From the NCBI GenBank assembly GCA_016929905.1, contig JAFGHX010000470.1, positions 1 through 64,000 of the forward strand: a DNA stretch of 64,000 bases. Reading direction: 5' to 3'. Position numbers and translations under genes: made by a program. How positions within the stretch are numbered: the stretch's first letter is position 1; each line of letters starts with the position of its first letter. Shown here piece after piece: positions 1-8,519 of this stretch. Origin of the DNA: Kiritimatiellia bacterium. Its GTDB lineage: Bacteria > Verrucomicrobiota > Kiritimatiellia > JAFGHX01. The notes below the pieces were generated by a model. That model made no database searches, was not told where the DNA came from, and worked only from the letters and a program-made list of their open reading frames with translations.

Positions 1-64
1 AACAACAACACGCTCATCATACGGGCTGGTGGCGTTCTAACAAGATCAGCCTCGGGAGTCGGCA

Positions 65-643
65 ATGAAAATCCTCTCAGCCAAGGACCTGACCGTCTAC
101 AAGAAATCCTATGATTTGGGGATGCGCATCTTTGAGGTCACCAAGCGCTTCCCGCCTGAAGAACGCTACGCTCTGACTGGGCAACTGCGCCGTTCTTCCC
201 GCTCTCCGTGTCGCAGTCTCCGTGAAGCATGGGCCCAGCGCCGATACGAGGCACACTTCATAAGCAAACTGACCGACGCCGACGGTGAAAACGGGGAGAC
301 AGACACGTCTCTGGATATGGCCCGGGACTGTGGTTACATCACTGAGGCTGAACATGCTGAGATGACTGCTGAGTGCGAGCAGATTGGACGGATGTCAGGA
401 GCCATGATCAAGTCGCCGGAGAAATTCCTGACCTCTGACCTCTGGGTTGCGGGCGAAGCCCGCATTGGTGCCTTAATCCGGGGCTCCTGCGATGAAAAAC
501 AAGAAGTTTTTCATCGGCAGGGCCCGCGGATTAAGGCAGTGAAAGTGGCAGGTCGAAGGTGCAGGTATGGGGGATGCATGAGTTGTTGGCGGTCTTCGTG
601 CGCTGCAGGAAACGCGGCGGCAGGAGGCGACGGGGTGATTTAG
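65..643 (+). CDS. Four-helix-bundle protein (S23 / 23S rRNA intervening-sequence protein family), C-terminus extended
   Basis: Residues 1-125 match the small helical S23/four-helix-bundle family, with the typical opening (LTVYKKSYDLGMRIFEVTK), the EERYALTGQLRRSSRS segment and the DARDCGYI-like turn (here MARDCGYITEAEHAEM). Family members are about 115-130 residues. Some lie inside 23S rRNA intervening sequences and the family is related to Avd of diversity-generating retroelements; the cellular role is unknown. The ATG has a GGGAG at 54-58, six bases upstream. After residue 125 the frame runs on for about 67 residues through a 7-nt tandem repeat and a large hairpin, giving a tail unlike the family. 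The normal stop was therefore probably lost to a repeat. No 23S sequence is visible nearby. Confidence 0.8.
   Translation: MKILSAKDLTVYKKSYDLGMRIFEVTKRFPPEERYALTGQLRRSSRSPCRSLREAWAQRRYEAHFISKLTDADGENGETDTSLDMARDCGYITEAEHAEMTAECEQIGRMSGAMIKSPEKFLTSDLWVAGEARIGALIRGSCDEKQEVFHRQGPRIKAVKVAGRRCRYGGCMSCWRSSCAAGNAAAGGDGVI
428..444. repeat. Heptameric tandem repeat at the end of the four-helix gene
   Basis: About 2.4 copies of the 7-nt unit CTGACCT lie exactly where the conserved part of the four-helix-bundle protein ends. This is one of seven 7-nt-unit arrays in the window. Confidence 0.7.
470..537. repeat. Large imperfect hairpin with a 5-nt loop
   Basis: The left arm 470-500 begins GCCTTAATCCG and ends GATGAAAAAC. 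The right arm 506-537 is its near-complement (GTTTTTCATC ... GGATTAAGGC), around the loop AAGAA. A smaller perfect hairpin (GCGGG-CGAAG-CCCGC) precedes it at 449-463. Both lie in the anomalous C-terminal tail of the four-helix gene, so this is probably inserted repeat DNA that the frame reads through. Confidence 0.85.
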
Positions 644-1002
644 GCGGCCATTTGCAGGAGTGGCTCCGTGGAGGCAGCAAGCATGGCGTGCAAGGCAGTC
701 GTCAGTTGCCTGCCGTTGTCGCTCAGAGGGTAGCGGTTGCGGTTGGGCAGCTTGCGGATCAAACCGTGATCGCGCAGAAGGCGCAGATGCCTGGTGATAC
801 GCGCGGAGAACTGTCGATCGACGAAACCAACCCCGGCGCCTCGGAGGTATTCGTCAAGGTGAGCTGAAGCTGGAAGGCAGGCAGACCGTGCGCGGCCGAG
901 GACGACCGCGCTACTCAGACACACGCTAAGATGTGTATGTTGATCGCAAAGCCGTCTCAGTGCACCTGCTCGCAGATACTGTGATGTTCGAGGGAGCGTC
1001 AC
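640..1002 (-). pseudogene. Remnant of a long winged-helix-ended protein (C-terminal part only)
   Basis: The last 60 residues (SARITRHLRLLRDHGLIRK, then a YPLSDNGRQ segment) look like the winged-helix C-terminus of a roughly 400-500-residue uncharacterised protein family common in planctomycete-like genomes. Upstream of that the frame is low-complexity and unrecognisable, and there is no plausible start with a ribosome binding site. I read it as a decayed 3' end. The family assignment is from memory of its typical C-terminal motif. Confidence 0.45.
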
Positions 1003-1008
1003 CCCGGA

Positions 1009-2298
1009 CTACCCGCTCTCCCGCCCGATCAGCCGGCGCACGATCCGGCACGCTTCGGCCACGCGCGCCTTCATCCCGCCGTTGAGCCGGCAGGTATCGC
1101 GGAAGATCAGCTCGACGAAGTTGTCCTTGGCGATATCGAGCGTCTCGCGGATATGCGCCTCGAAATCGGCGGCGGCGAACCGCTCGCCCGTCAGCTTCAT
1201 CGGGTGCGGCTTGCGGGAGTAGACGTAGTCCCTGCCGAGCTGGGCGGCGATCGACTCCTGATTACACCACGGGGAAACGGTGATCTTGCGCAGCGCCTTG
1301 AAGGTCTTGATGGTGGGGAAGAACTCGTGCACCGGCTCGCAACACCCGTAGTAGATCAACCCGTACCGATCGCCCAGCCGGCGCTGGTAGGGATGGATGA
1401 ATTCGGCGTACATCGCCGGCGAGATGCCGACCGCTTCCTGCGCTTCGATGTAGGCCCAGCAGTCCTCGGGCCCTACGGACTCGCCGTCGCGAACCGCGCG
1501 GCGCGGCAACTCGTCGGTGTAGCCGCAACTGCCGGACCCCACGCAGAACTCGCCGCTGTTCGGCAGGATCAGGTCCTCAGCTTCCAGCCACGAAAGGAAG
1601 TCGGCGGCCTCCGTCGCGACAAACTCGAAAAACCGATGCACGTTCGCCGGCCGGTCGATCATGGCCATGTAGAAGTTGTCCATGCCCATGCACTGTACGG
1701 CCTTGCCGGCCATGCCGGCGCCGGCCGAATACGTCCGCGTGTTCACAAGCTTGACGGGCAGCAGATCGCCGAATGCCGTCTCGGCAATCTCGACTCGGCG
1801 CGCCGTTGCCTCGCGATCCACGCGGAACGGCGCGCGCCGCAGCTTGGCCAGGCCCTTTTCGAGATCGGCCAGCGGCTTGTTCGTCTTGTAACCGAGCTTG
1901 CGGCCGGTCGGGTCCGCGGCCCGCGTGTACTCCAGCTCGGGACAGATATCCGGCCGCGTGATCGCCCAACTCACCGCGCAGTACGGCGTGAACACGCGGT
2001 CGTCGTCGATCAGCTCGTGGTTCGTGAGCGCCCGCAACATGACGGATTCCAGCCCGCGTTCGATCTTCCCCTCACACTGTGCCGGTGGGGCCAGGTCCGC
2101 AAAGAACGTGCCGTTGTCCTCAATCTGGAACGGGACGGTCCGCTCCTGCAGCCGATTGCTCCGCCGCCAGACCTCGCGCCGCGCGTTCATCGTGTCGCTG
2201 TTCACCATCGCCGCATAGTCCGCGGCAACCGCGCGAAGCCGTTCCCGGTCCTTCGGCGTGGTGGTGATTGGCGTTTCAAGTTCGGCGGCTGTCTGCAT
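1009..2298 (-). CDS. Uroporphyrinogen decarboxylase-like (UroD/MtaA superfamily) protein
   Basis: This 429-residue cytoplasmic protein belongs to the long UroD-like branch typical of Lentisphaerota and Planctomycetota, which includes both haem-pathway decarboxylases and corrinoid methyltransferases. A ligand-like cluster GCCE is at residues 318-321, but the HxC zinc motif of the MtaA methyltransferases is absent, so substrate and metal are unknown. A glycine-rich GSGSCGYTDELP stretch lies near 254-265. The ATG at 2298 was chosen because a full AGGAGGT lies six bases upstream; earlier in-frame codons have none. An AraC gene is transcribed divergently from 2779 across a repeat-filled gap, and is its likely regulator. 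Two more UroD-like genes in this window have the same arrangement. Confidence 0.9.
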   Translation of the reverse strand: MQTAAELETPITTTPKDRERLRAVAADYAAMVNSDTMNARREVWRRSNRLQERTVPFQIEDNGTFFADLAPPAQCEGKIERGLESVMLRALTNHELIDDDRVFTPYCAVSWAITRPDICPELEYTRAADPTGRKLGYKTNKPLADLEKGLAKLRRAPFRVDREATARRVEIAETAFGDLLPVKLVNTRTYSAGAGMAGKAVQCMGMDNFYMAMIDRPANVHRFFEFVATEAADFLSWLEAEDLILPNSGEFCVGSGSCGYTDELPRRAVRDGESVGPEDCWAYIEAQEAVGISPAMYAEFIHPYQRRLGDRYGLIYYGCCEPVHEFFPTIKTFKALRKITVSPWCNQESIAAQLGRDYVYSRKPHPMKLTGERFAAADFEAHIRETLDIAKDNFVELIFRDTCRLNGGMKARVAEACRIVRRLIGRESG

Positions 2299-2403
2299 CT
2301 GTGGACCTCCTGGATTCTCGCTCCTGTTTGCCGATCGGCTAGGTAGGGTTACGAGCTTGTTCCCCTGCACCGTGCTTTGGTGCAGGGCGGGCTCGTGCCC
2401 CGG

Positions 2404-2427
2404 GTGCGCGAGCGGAAGCTCGCGCAC
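2404..2427. repeat. Perfect 10-bp-stem hairpin in the 2299-2537 intergenic stretch
   Basis: GTGCGCGAGC and GCTCGCGCAC are separated by GGAA. It lies upstream of the UroD-like gene, next to another short palindrome around 2368-2382. The rest of 2299-2537 is non-coding, with an AT-rich stretch near 2485-2510 that could hold the promoter of the UroD-like gene. Confidence 0.75.
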
Positions 2428-2537
2428 CTACTCAACCCCCAGCCCATCATACAGCACAAAACTGCTGGAAAACATGGACGGATATGGGTATTATATGGAC
2501 AAAACTAACATGTACGGGCCTGTGGCCGTTTGTTGGT

Positions 2538-2710
2538 CCCGGCTCGCGAGGACCCGCCTACGCTCGGATAGCTACGGCGGGCAGGCTGCTCGCCCTCCAG
2601 GAATGATGTCTTGGCGCTTGCCCGCCGATAGCGATGCCTGATGGAGGGCGAGCGCCGTGCCCGCCGAAGCAACGAGCCTGGCGAGGCGAAGGCGGGTCTC
2701 GCGAGCCGGG
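2538..2710. repeat. Two inverted copies of a dispersed hairpin repeat
   Basis: The left copy (2538-2600, minus orientation) and the right copy (2643-2710, plus orientation) share CCCGGCTCGCGAG at the outer end, a core resembling TGCCCGCCGTAGC...GAGCG-AGGCGGGTC, and GGAGGGCGAGC at the inner end. The core recurs at 3671-3714, 8421-8455 and 33767-33826. They fill the gap between the divergent UroD-like and AraC genes. Confidence 0.8.
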
Positions 2711-2778
2711 CTGCGGAACGGTGTGTACTTGTTTGTGCGACTATCTGCCCGTATCTGAGCACGCGCGAGGGCCGCGAC

Positions 2779-3639
2779 GTGGCAACATCCGAAAAGCGCC
2801 TGGGTTTCATCGTCCCGAACGGGATTCTGGCCGAACTCGAGCGCTACCCGTTCATGCGGGATCTGCACGTCACGCATGCGGGCTTCTACCCGGGCAGCAC
2901 GGGACACTGCAACCGGCCGAACGGGACGCACGAGATGGTGCTGATATTCGTTGCCGGCGGAAAGGGTTACGTCAAGGTCGCGGGGCCGAGGCAGGCCGTT
3001 GTTCCGGGCGATCTGATCTGCGTCCCGGAAGAAGCGGCGCACCGCTACGGATCGGACGAAGGCTGGCGGATCTACTGGGTACACGCGCGGGGGGCGAGTC
3101 TCCCCTTCTATCGCCGCGAGTGGGGTGTGGACGCGAGGAAACCGGTGGTGCCTGTCGAGGGCGAGCTGCAGATCATCGGGCTGTTCCGGGAGCTGCTCAC
3201 GATCATGGAGCAGGCTCTGTCCGTACGCGGCGTGTTTGCGGCGAGCTGCGTGCTCTGCCACCTCATGCAGGTGCTGGTGGAGGCGGCCGCCAGAGGCCGC
3301 ACCCGTTCGGGCGGCGCGCGGGAGCGTGTGGCGCGGACCGTGCGCCACATCAGGGCCAACCCGCGGATGACGTTCGCGGTCAAGGATCTGGCGGCGATGG
3401 CGAACCTGGCGGCGCCCTACTACGCGCATCTGTTCAAGCGGTTCACGGGCTTTTCCGTCCGCAACTTCGCGATTCGCTGCAGAATGAACCGCGCGCGCTC
3501 GCTGCTGGCGACGACGAAGCTGCAGATCGCCGAGATCGCCGCGGATCTCGGCTACTCCGACGCCCTCTACTTCTCGCGCCAGTTCAAGGCGTTCAACGGC
3601 GTGCCGCCGACCGCGTTTCGCATGGAGAACCGGTTCTGA
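2779..3639 (+). CDS. AraC-family transcriptional regulator
   Basis: The 286-residue protein has an N-terminal cupin-like sensor (about 1-150; THEMVLIFVAGGKGYVKV and PGDLICVPEEAAHRY are typical of the effector barrel). Its C-terminal AraC domain (about 185-283) has both helix-turn-helix units, ending in DALYFSRQFKAFNGVPPTAF. The GTG at 2779 follows GAGG with eight bases between and gives the usual family length; the frame stays open further upstream only through repeat DNA. It is divergent from the UroD-like gene ending at 2298 and probably controls it. The inducer is unknown. Confidence 0.92.
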   Translation: MATSEKRLGFIVPNGILAELERYPFMRDLHVTHAGFYPGSTGHCNRPNGTHEMVLIFVAGGKGYVKVAGPRQAVVPGDLICVPEEAAHRYGSDEGWRIYWVHARGASLPFYRREWGVDARKPVVPVEGELQIIGLFRELLTIMEQALSVRGVFAASCVLCHLMQVLVEAAARGRTRSGGARERVARTVRHIRANPRMTFAVKDLAAMANLAAPYYAHLFKRFTGFSVRNFAIRCRMNRARSLLATTKLQIAEIAADLGYSDALYFSRQFKAFNGVPPTAFRMENRF

Positions 3640-3670
3640 AACTCACTCGAGAACCCGACGTCGCCGTCGT

Positions 3671-3877
3671 GCCTCCTGGCTTCCGCCGTCGCTCTGCGAG
3701 CTATGGCGGACAAGTCGTCGGACGCGGCTTACTCGGGAACTTACTCGAAACCCCGCCGCAGCGGCGGGATCGACAGAGCTCGCCACAAGGACGAGCGAAT
3801 CGTAGGACGGGCTTTCCAGCCCGTCCCGCACAATCGTGAGCCGACGGGAAATGGGGACGGGCTGGAAAGCCCGTCCC
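3671..3877. repeat. Intergenic repeat cluster (3640-3949)
   Basis: This gene-free stretch holds a degenerate minus-orientation copy of the dispersed hairpin repeat (3671-3714, core CCGCCGTCGCTCTGCGAGC), followed by two inverted copies of a GGACGGGCTTTCCAGCCCGT palindrome (3805-3827 and 3854-3877). No gene is seen in it. Confidence 0.75.
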
Positions 3878-3949
3878 ACGGGGAGAGGCGCCCGGCACGG
3901 CGACACGCTCCGTCCTGAGCGGCCGTACAGCCGGTGCACAGAGGGCGAT

Positions 3950-4438
3950 TCAGCTCTCCGCGTCCGGCCGCTTCTCTCTGATCGCCCGGAGCTGGAGCAC
4001 GGTTTCCTTGTCGCGGGGACGCCCCATGGCTTCCTTGGCCTTGATGAGATCGTCGATCGAGAGAATCCTGCACGCGCCGGCTTCCAGGCGGACCTCTATG
4101 CTCCCCCGCTTGACATCCGGAAAGTCGCCGAGTCCCATCACATTGCCAAGACAGTCGAGCTGGCCGTAGTCGGTGTCCAGATAGAGATTCTTCAGGCCGC
4201 GGCACTTCTCGGGTGTCAGTTCCAGAGGAAGACGAGCGGGAGTCATGCGATGGACGGGATGCAGATCCGCAACAGCCTGCTGGAGACGCATGAGGTTGTC
4301 GGGCGAGAAATCACAACAGACATCCACGTCCTGAGTCAACAACGTTCCGCCGTGGGCGACAGCCGCGAAGCCCCCGACGACGACGAAGTCCACTTCATTC
4401 TCAATCAGACGAGTCAGCAGTCCCTGGAGGTCCGGCAT
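3950..4438 (-). CDS. MNT-type nucleotidyltransferase domain protein
   Basis: The 162-residue protein has the minimal nucleotidyltransferase signature near its N-terminus: FVVVGGFAAVAHGG at about 18-31, then TQDVDVCCDF at about 35-44, where the two Asp residues would bind metal. A Leu/Lys-rich helical part follows (ILSIDDLIKAKEAMGRPRDK), seen in standalone nucleotidyltransferases that act with a small partner protein. It overlaps the small gene upstream by 38 bp on the same strand, as in toxin-antitoxin or abortive-infection pairs. Whether it modifies its partner or tRNA cannot be told from sequence. Confidence 0.88.
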   Translation of the reverse strand: MPDLQGLLTRLIENEVDFVVVGGFAAVAHGGTLLTQDVDVCCDFSPDNLMRLQQAVADLHPVHRMTPARLPLELTPEKCRGLKNLYLDTDYGQLDCLGNVMGLGDFPDVKRGSIEVRLEAGACRILSIDDLIKAKEAMGRPRDKETVLQLRAIREKRPDAES

Positions 4439-4616
4439 TGTGTTTTCTCACGGCTTCGCGCAATGCCAGCGCCGTGCATAGCGCCCGGTCATGCGCTTGC
4501 ATGCGTTGCGTCGGGCTGCGCCGCAGATTCGCTTCGATCAAGGACATGTCGATTCCGTGGCGTGCCGCTCGATCCCAAGCGGAGAGCTCTTGAGGTGCTT
4601 TCGATTCCGTCTTCAC
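4401..4616 (-). CDS. Small partner protein of the nucleotidyltransferase
   Basis: The recognisable part is a 45-residue helical block, SAWDRAARHGIDMSLIEAN followed by RRSPTQRMQAHDRAL, which I recall as a short conserved protein found beside nucleotidyltransferases of this kind. The frame is open to 4706, but the first 30 codons run through repeat-derived sequence, so I place the start at GTG 4616 (71 residues); no strong ribosome binding site decides it. Its last 38 bp overlap the nucleotidyltransferase gene, indicating co-translation. It may be the antitoxin or substrate-recognition half of the module. Confidence 0.7.
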   Translation of the reverse strand: MKTESKAPQELSAWDRAARHGIDMSLIEANLRRSPTQRMQAHDRALCTALALREAVRKHNAGPPGTADSSD

Positions 4617-4662
4617 GCGCGGACAGTCTATCGCAACATCGTCCGTGAGACAAGATGAAGAC

Positions 4663-4728
4663 GTCGAGAGAACACCGAACATCGAAGGAGCGGCGGCATT
4701 CTTCATTTTTCATTCTTCATTTTTCATT
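4663..4728. repeat. Two adjacent heptameric tandem arrays
   Basis: First array: GTCGAGA, GAACACC, GAACATC, GAAGGAG (4663-4690). Second array: CATTCTT, CATTTTT, CATTCTT, CATTTTT, CATT (4697-4728). Both have a 7-nt period but unrelated sequences. The second array supplies the last codons and stop of the GH51-like gene on the minus strand. Confidence 0.85.
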
Positions 4729-6141
4729 GAGTTCCACGGCCGTGACCGAGGCCGGCGGGAAGGTCCACTTCCCGGAAGCCGGCACCCGTTTCTCGACGGG
4801 CGCAAAGCGGTCGGGACAGAACCGATCGATCTCGGCCATGGGATCGTCGGCGATCTCGAAGGCTTTCCCGGCCGTGATGCGCCGGCCGTCGATCTTCAGG
4901 ACCACCGGCACCGCTCTTGTGCGGCTCGTGTTCACGACGTTGAGGAATACTCTGGAACCCGTCCGGCTTGCGACGACATCCAGCGCGTTCGGCGCCCGGC
5001 GCACGCTGGCGGCTTGGCGGCCGGAGTGTTTCCTGTACAGGCCCATGACCCTGGCCACCGGCATCATGTAGGCCTGCCCGCGGGGTGTGGGGATCATGAT
5101 CGCATTGCACTGCCAGCGTGTCCCGCAGAAATCGGCGAGTGTCGCGATCTTGAGCAGGTCGCCGTTGCGCTGGAACACGTTGAGGCAGCGCGCGTTGGCG
5201 ACGCCGGCCGCCCAGCTTGAGAGCAGGTCGCCCCGGTTCCGCGCGCGCAGGCTGAAATGGCCCTCGGTCAGCGCCAGCTTCACGTGCGAGCCGGCGACCT
5301 GCTCGCGCATGACCCGGATCTTCCGCTCGAGCGGCACATAGGCCTGCATGAGGTGCGCCCACGTCTGCGCCGGGTCCTCGCGCCAGCGGTAGCCGTGCAG
5401 CGAGTCGTCCGCCTTCGGCCCCTGATGAAACGCGATGTACTGGATGTGTGCGCCGCAGATCTCGAGCACGCGCGGCGCCCAGCCGGAATCGCCCCAGCCG
5501 ATCAGTTCCAGGTCCGGGTCGACCTTCCGCATCGCGCGCGCGAACGCGATCGTGCGGCGCCCGGCCGTCTCACAATCGTATCCCCGCTTGTCATACGACG
5601 TCTCGTTGCCGATCTGCCAGAGCTTCAGGCTGAACGGCTCGCGCGCGCCGTTCCCGCGGCGCAGCGCGTTGTTCGGGTTGTTGCAGTAGTCGACCCACGC
5701 CGCCGCCTCGGCCGGGCCGGCCGAGCGCTTGCCCCCTTTCGGCGGCCGCGCCCACCGCTGCCGGCCGTCGGACTCGAAGTTCACGCAGTAGAACGGCGTC
5801 GCGCCGACCCGGCGGCAGAAGCCCACAAACTCGTGGGTCCCGATCTGGTTCGTCTCGATCCCGCCCCAGCACAGGTTGTGCATGGGCCGGCGCCGGCTAC
5901 GCGGCCCCACCCCCTCGCGCCAGCGGTAGAACGAACTGAAGCAGCCGCCCCACCGCATCAGCGGCGGCGCGAGTTCCCGGGTCACCTCGACAACATCCTC
6001 CCGCCAGTCGTCGCGCAGGTGGTCCCACGCGGCTTCGACCGAGCCGTCGGTCGTCCCGAGCGGCTCCATGAACTGCATGGTCAGGTTCGGCGAAAGATCG
6101 AACCTGGGTTCCGGGTCTACAAGCAGTGTCTCAGGTTTCAT
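4717..6141 (-). CDS. GH51-like alpha-L-arabinofuranosidase family protein
   Basis: The 474-residue protein has the clan GH-A TIM-barrel layout of GH51. It has LWQIGNETSY with the likely acid/base Glu180 after the Asn-Glu pair, KLALTEGHFS with the likely nucleophile Glu293, and a final beta-sandwich that includes FLNVVNTS. N-terminal PPLMRWGGCFSSFYRW matches the family's LRYPGG-like substrate-loop region. No signal peptide is visible, so it would act on imported oligosaccharides. The C-terminus (VELNEK) is encoded by a heptameric repeat, so its end may have been altered. An AraC gene starts divergently 82 bp away at 6223 and is the probable regulator. Another GH-A family cannot be excluded. 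Confidence 0.85.
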   Translation of the reverse strand: MKPETLLVDPEPRFDLSPNLTMQFMEPLGTTDGSVEAAWDHLRDDWREDVVEVTRELAPPLMRWGGCFSSFYRWREGVGPRSRRRPMHNLCWGGIETNQIGTHEFVGFCRRVGATPFYCVNFESDGRQRWARPPKGGKRSAGPAEAAAWVDYCNNPNNALRRGNGAREPFSLKLWQIGNETSYDKRGYDCETAGRRTIAFARAMRKVDPDLELIGWGDSGWAPRVLEICGAHIQYIAFHQGPKADDSLHGYRWREDPAQTWAHLMQAYVPLERKIRVMREQVAGSHVKLALTEGHFSLRARNRGDLLSSWAAGVANARCLNVFQRNGDLLKIATLADFCGTRWQCNAIMIPTPRGQAYMMPVARVMGLYRKHSGRQAASVRRAPNALDVVASRTGSRVFLNVVNTSRTRAVPVVLKIDGRRITAGKAFEIADDPMAEIDRFCPDRFAPVEKRVPASGKWTFPPASVTAVELNEK

Positions 6142-6222
6142 GTTCGTTCCCTACCTGCAGGGAAGCATAGGCGCGCTCGGCCCGCATTGCGTTCGATCGC
6201 GCCGCCTGATAGATTATCGAAC

Positions 6223-7092
6223 ATGCCGACGGACATGATCACGCGCTTCGACGGGCTGCGGATCGGCAGCGTGCTGGAGCTCGGCCGGCATCGGTACACC
6301 CGGGCGCACCTTTCACGCGGCGAGCACCGGCATGCGGACGGGATGGAGCTCTGCTACCTGGCCTCGGGCCTGCAGACGTACTGGATCGAGGGCGCGGAAT
6401 ACGCGCTGCACGGCGGCGACGGGCTCGTCATCCTCCCGCGCGAACGGCACGGGCTGGGCGGGACGCGCGAGAGATCGCTGTTCTACTACGTGATCTTCGA
6501 CCTGGGCAAGCCGCGTGAGCCGTTCTTCGACCTGCCCGTTCGCGAGTCGGACGCGCTCAGGAACAGCCTCCGCGGGCTGACCGAGCGCCTGTTCGCGCTG
6601 GGGCCGGGCCCGAAGCGCGCCTTCGACACCATCCTCCGCTTGGCGCCCGGTTCCGCCCGGTTCCGGGCGACGCGGATTCGGAACCTGCTGGTCGACCTCC
6701 TGATCGGGTTGGTGCGATGCGACCAGGCACACGCGACCGAGAGCGATCCGCGGGCGGTGCGTCAGACGCGCGACTACATCGCCGCGCATCTCGGCGCCCG
6801 CGTCACGATCGCGGAACTCGCACGGCACACGCGGCTGTCCGAGGCCCAGCTCCAGAAGGTCTTCAAGCGGCGAACCGGCATCCCGCTGGGCGAGTATGTC
6901 CTGCGCCAGAAGATCGCCGCGGCGCAGCGGTTGCTGCGCGGGCCCGGGGTGACCGTCACGGGAGTCGCCTACGACCTGGGGTTCTCTTCCAGCCAGTATT
7001 TCGCCACGGTGTTCAAGCGGTACACAGGCATCCGTCCGTCGGCATGGTCGCGTCCTGACGTACGCCATCACGCCGCTCACCTCCAACGTTGA
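6223..7092 (+). CDS. AraC-family transcriptional regulator
   Basis: The 289-residue protein has an N-terminal cupin sensor with HADGMELCYLASGLQTYWI and GDGLVILPRERHGLGG, then a C-terminal AraC domain (about 190-285) ending in SSSQYFATVFKRYTGIRPSAW. ATG 6223 gives the expected length and sits just after an AT-rich stretch; no strong Shine-Dalgarno sequence is visible. It is divergent from the GH51-like gene (start 6141), so the 81-bp gap must carry both promoters. The Trp-rich barrel suggests a small sugar inducer, but this is inference. Confidence 0.93.
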   Translation: MPTDMITRFDGLRIGSVLELGRHRYTRAHLSRGEHRHADGMELCYLASGLQTYWIEGAEYALHGGDGLVILPRERHGLGGTRERSLFYYVIFDLGKPREPFFDLPVRESDALRNSLRGLTERLFALGPGPKRAFDTILRLAPGSARFRATRIRNLLVDLLIGLVRCDQAHATESDPRAVRQTRDYIAAHLGARVTIAELARHTRLSEAQLQKVFKRRTGIPLGEYVLRQKIAAAQRLLRGPGVTVTGVAYDLGFSSSQYFATVFKRYTGIRPSAWSRPDVRHHAAHLQR

Positions 7093-7272
7093 GCCTGTCG
7101 AAAACGGCCGCGGCCGGACAGGCGGCCATCCACCGCGGGTTCAGCCGGCCGGCCGATGCCCTTTCGCGCAGCGTCGAAATCGTGCAAGTTTTCGCCCAAT
7201 ATCGCCAAGAGAACGTGCGGCAACGGCGGGTACACTTGCGTGGACGTGCGAGGGCAGGAAAGGAGACCAGAC

Positions 7273-8058
7273 GTGAGGAAGTACGGATTCAACTTCGACA
7301 TCGGCGTGCAGGGCTACTCGCTCGGGGGTGGAAAGTCCAAGACGAAGATCGCCTGCGACACGCCGGAGGGCGCGATCGAGGCGATGAAGGCCTGCGGGCT
7401 GACCGCGCTCGAGGCGTGGACGCCGCAGCTCAACGCGCTTGAATGGCAGGACCTGAACGGGGAAACCGCCAAGTATCGCGACGCCGGCATCACGCTGACC
7501 GCGGCCGGCTCATGGGGATTGGGCAGCGACGAGGCCCAGGACCGCAAGTACTTCGCGTGCGCGAAGGCGGCGGGGCTGCAGGCCATCACCTGCAACGTGC
7601 AGTGGGACGGGACGAAGGAGAGCCTGGCCGGCGTCGAGCGGCTGGCGGAAGAGTACGACGTCAGGCTCGCCCTCCACAATCACGGGCGCAAGCACAAGCA
7701 GGGCTCGAAATGGGTCCGGGACGAGATCCTGGCGGCCGCCTCGGACCGGATCGGGCTGTGCCTCGACGTGGGCTGGCTGCTGGATTCCGGCGAGAATCCG
7801 GAAGAGGCGCTCGCGACCTACTACGACCGGATCTTCGGCATCCATATGCGCGACTGCGCGTTCGACCGCGCAGGCAAGTTCATCGACGTCGTGCCGGGCA
7901 CCGGCAACCTGGACATGCCGAAGCTGCTCGGCATCCTCAAAGAGCGCGGCTTCTCGGGCTATTTCAGCATCGAGTATGCGGGCCCGGAGCAGGATCGCGT
8001 CAAAGTGGTTCGCGAACGCGCGGAGGCGATCCGGTCGTTCGGCCAAGCCACGGCGTGA
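7273..8058 (+). CDS. Sugar phosphate isomerase/epimerase (AP-endonuclease-2-type TIM barrel)
   Basis: The 261-residue TIM barrel of the xylose-isomerase-like superfamily shows LALHNHGRKHKQ (metal-binding His on a barrel strand), IGLCLDVGWLLDSG (Asp ligand), IFGIHMRDC and FSIEYAGPEQD (late His and Glu ligands). These enzymes isomerise, epimerise or cleave free sugars and inositols using a divalent metal. GTG 7273 follows AAAGGAG with seven bases between; an open frame reaches 7156 without a ribosome binding site. It stands alone between the AraC gene and a repeat element; co-transcription with the AraC gene is possible. Confidence 0.9.
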   Translation: MRKYGFNFDIGVQGYSLGGGKSKTKIACDTPEGAIEAMKACGLTALEAWTPQLNALEWQDLNGETAKYRDAGITLTAAGSWGLGSDEAQDRKYFACAKAAGLQAITCNVQWDGTKESLAGVERLAEEYDVRLALHNHGRKHKQGSKWVRDEILAAASDRIGLCLDVGWLLDSGENPEEALATYYDRIFGIHMRDCAFDRAGKFIDVVPGTGNLDMPKLLGILKERGFSGYFSIEYAGPEQDRVKVVRERAEAIRSFGQATA

Positions 8059-8084
8059 GCTGCTGGGAATTCGCCGGCCCCTTT

Positions 8085-8513
8085 CTGCCCGCGAAATCGC
8101 GCGAAAGGTGCGCGAAAAGGAGAGGACCGTTCTGCCGCCGGCGCAGCAACTTTGAACTGTTTGCGCGACGGCGTCATTCCCCCGGGAGAAGACGCTCCAG
8201 CGCGCAAACAACTCAAAGTTGCTGCGTCCGCTTTCTTCTTCCCTCTGAAGGCGCTCGTTGCGGGAATCGCGGATTGCCACGACGCTCGCTACGCTATGTG
8301 GCCCGTGAAAGCCGTGCGGCGTGGCAATCCTTTCGATTCCCGCAACAAACGTCACCCGACGCAACGCCAGCAGCGCAGCCCAGGCAATCCTCTGCGACCT
8401 CTGCGCGCTCGAGCGAGTCTGCGACCCGACTTCGCTCAGATAGCTTCGTCGGGCACGGGCGGGCGAGAGACAGTTCTGCCTTTCGCGCTTCTTTCGCGCG
8501 ATTTCGCGGGCAG
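8085..8513. mobile_element. 429-bp non-coding element of nested inverted repeats (MITE-like)
   Basis: The ends are perfect 23-nt inverted repeats (8085-8107 and 8491-8513; outer end CTGCCCGCGAAATCGCGCG). Inside lie a 23-bp-arm hairpin (8145-8167 with 8201-8223, two mismatches; AGCAACTTTGAA / CTCAAAGTTGCT), a second long hairpin (8257-8280 with 8321-8346; GTTGCGGGAATCG / CGATTCCCGCAAC) and a copy of the dispersed hairpin core (8421-8455). There is no credible gene inside. Two convergent genes flank it, so it may also act as a bidirectional terminator. Confidence 0.8.
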
Positions 8514-8519
8514 GTCCCC

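Noticed and set aside
65..643. Diversity-generating retroelement accessory gene (Avd)
   Set aside because: The protein is S23-like, but no reverse transcriptase, template/variable repeat or target gene is visible nearby.
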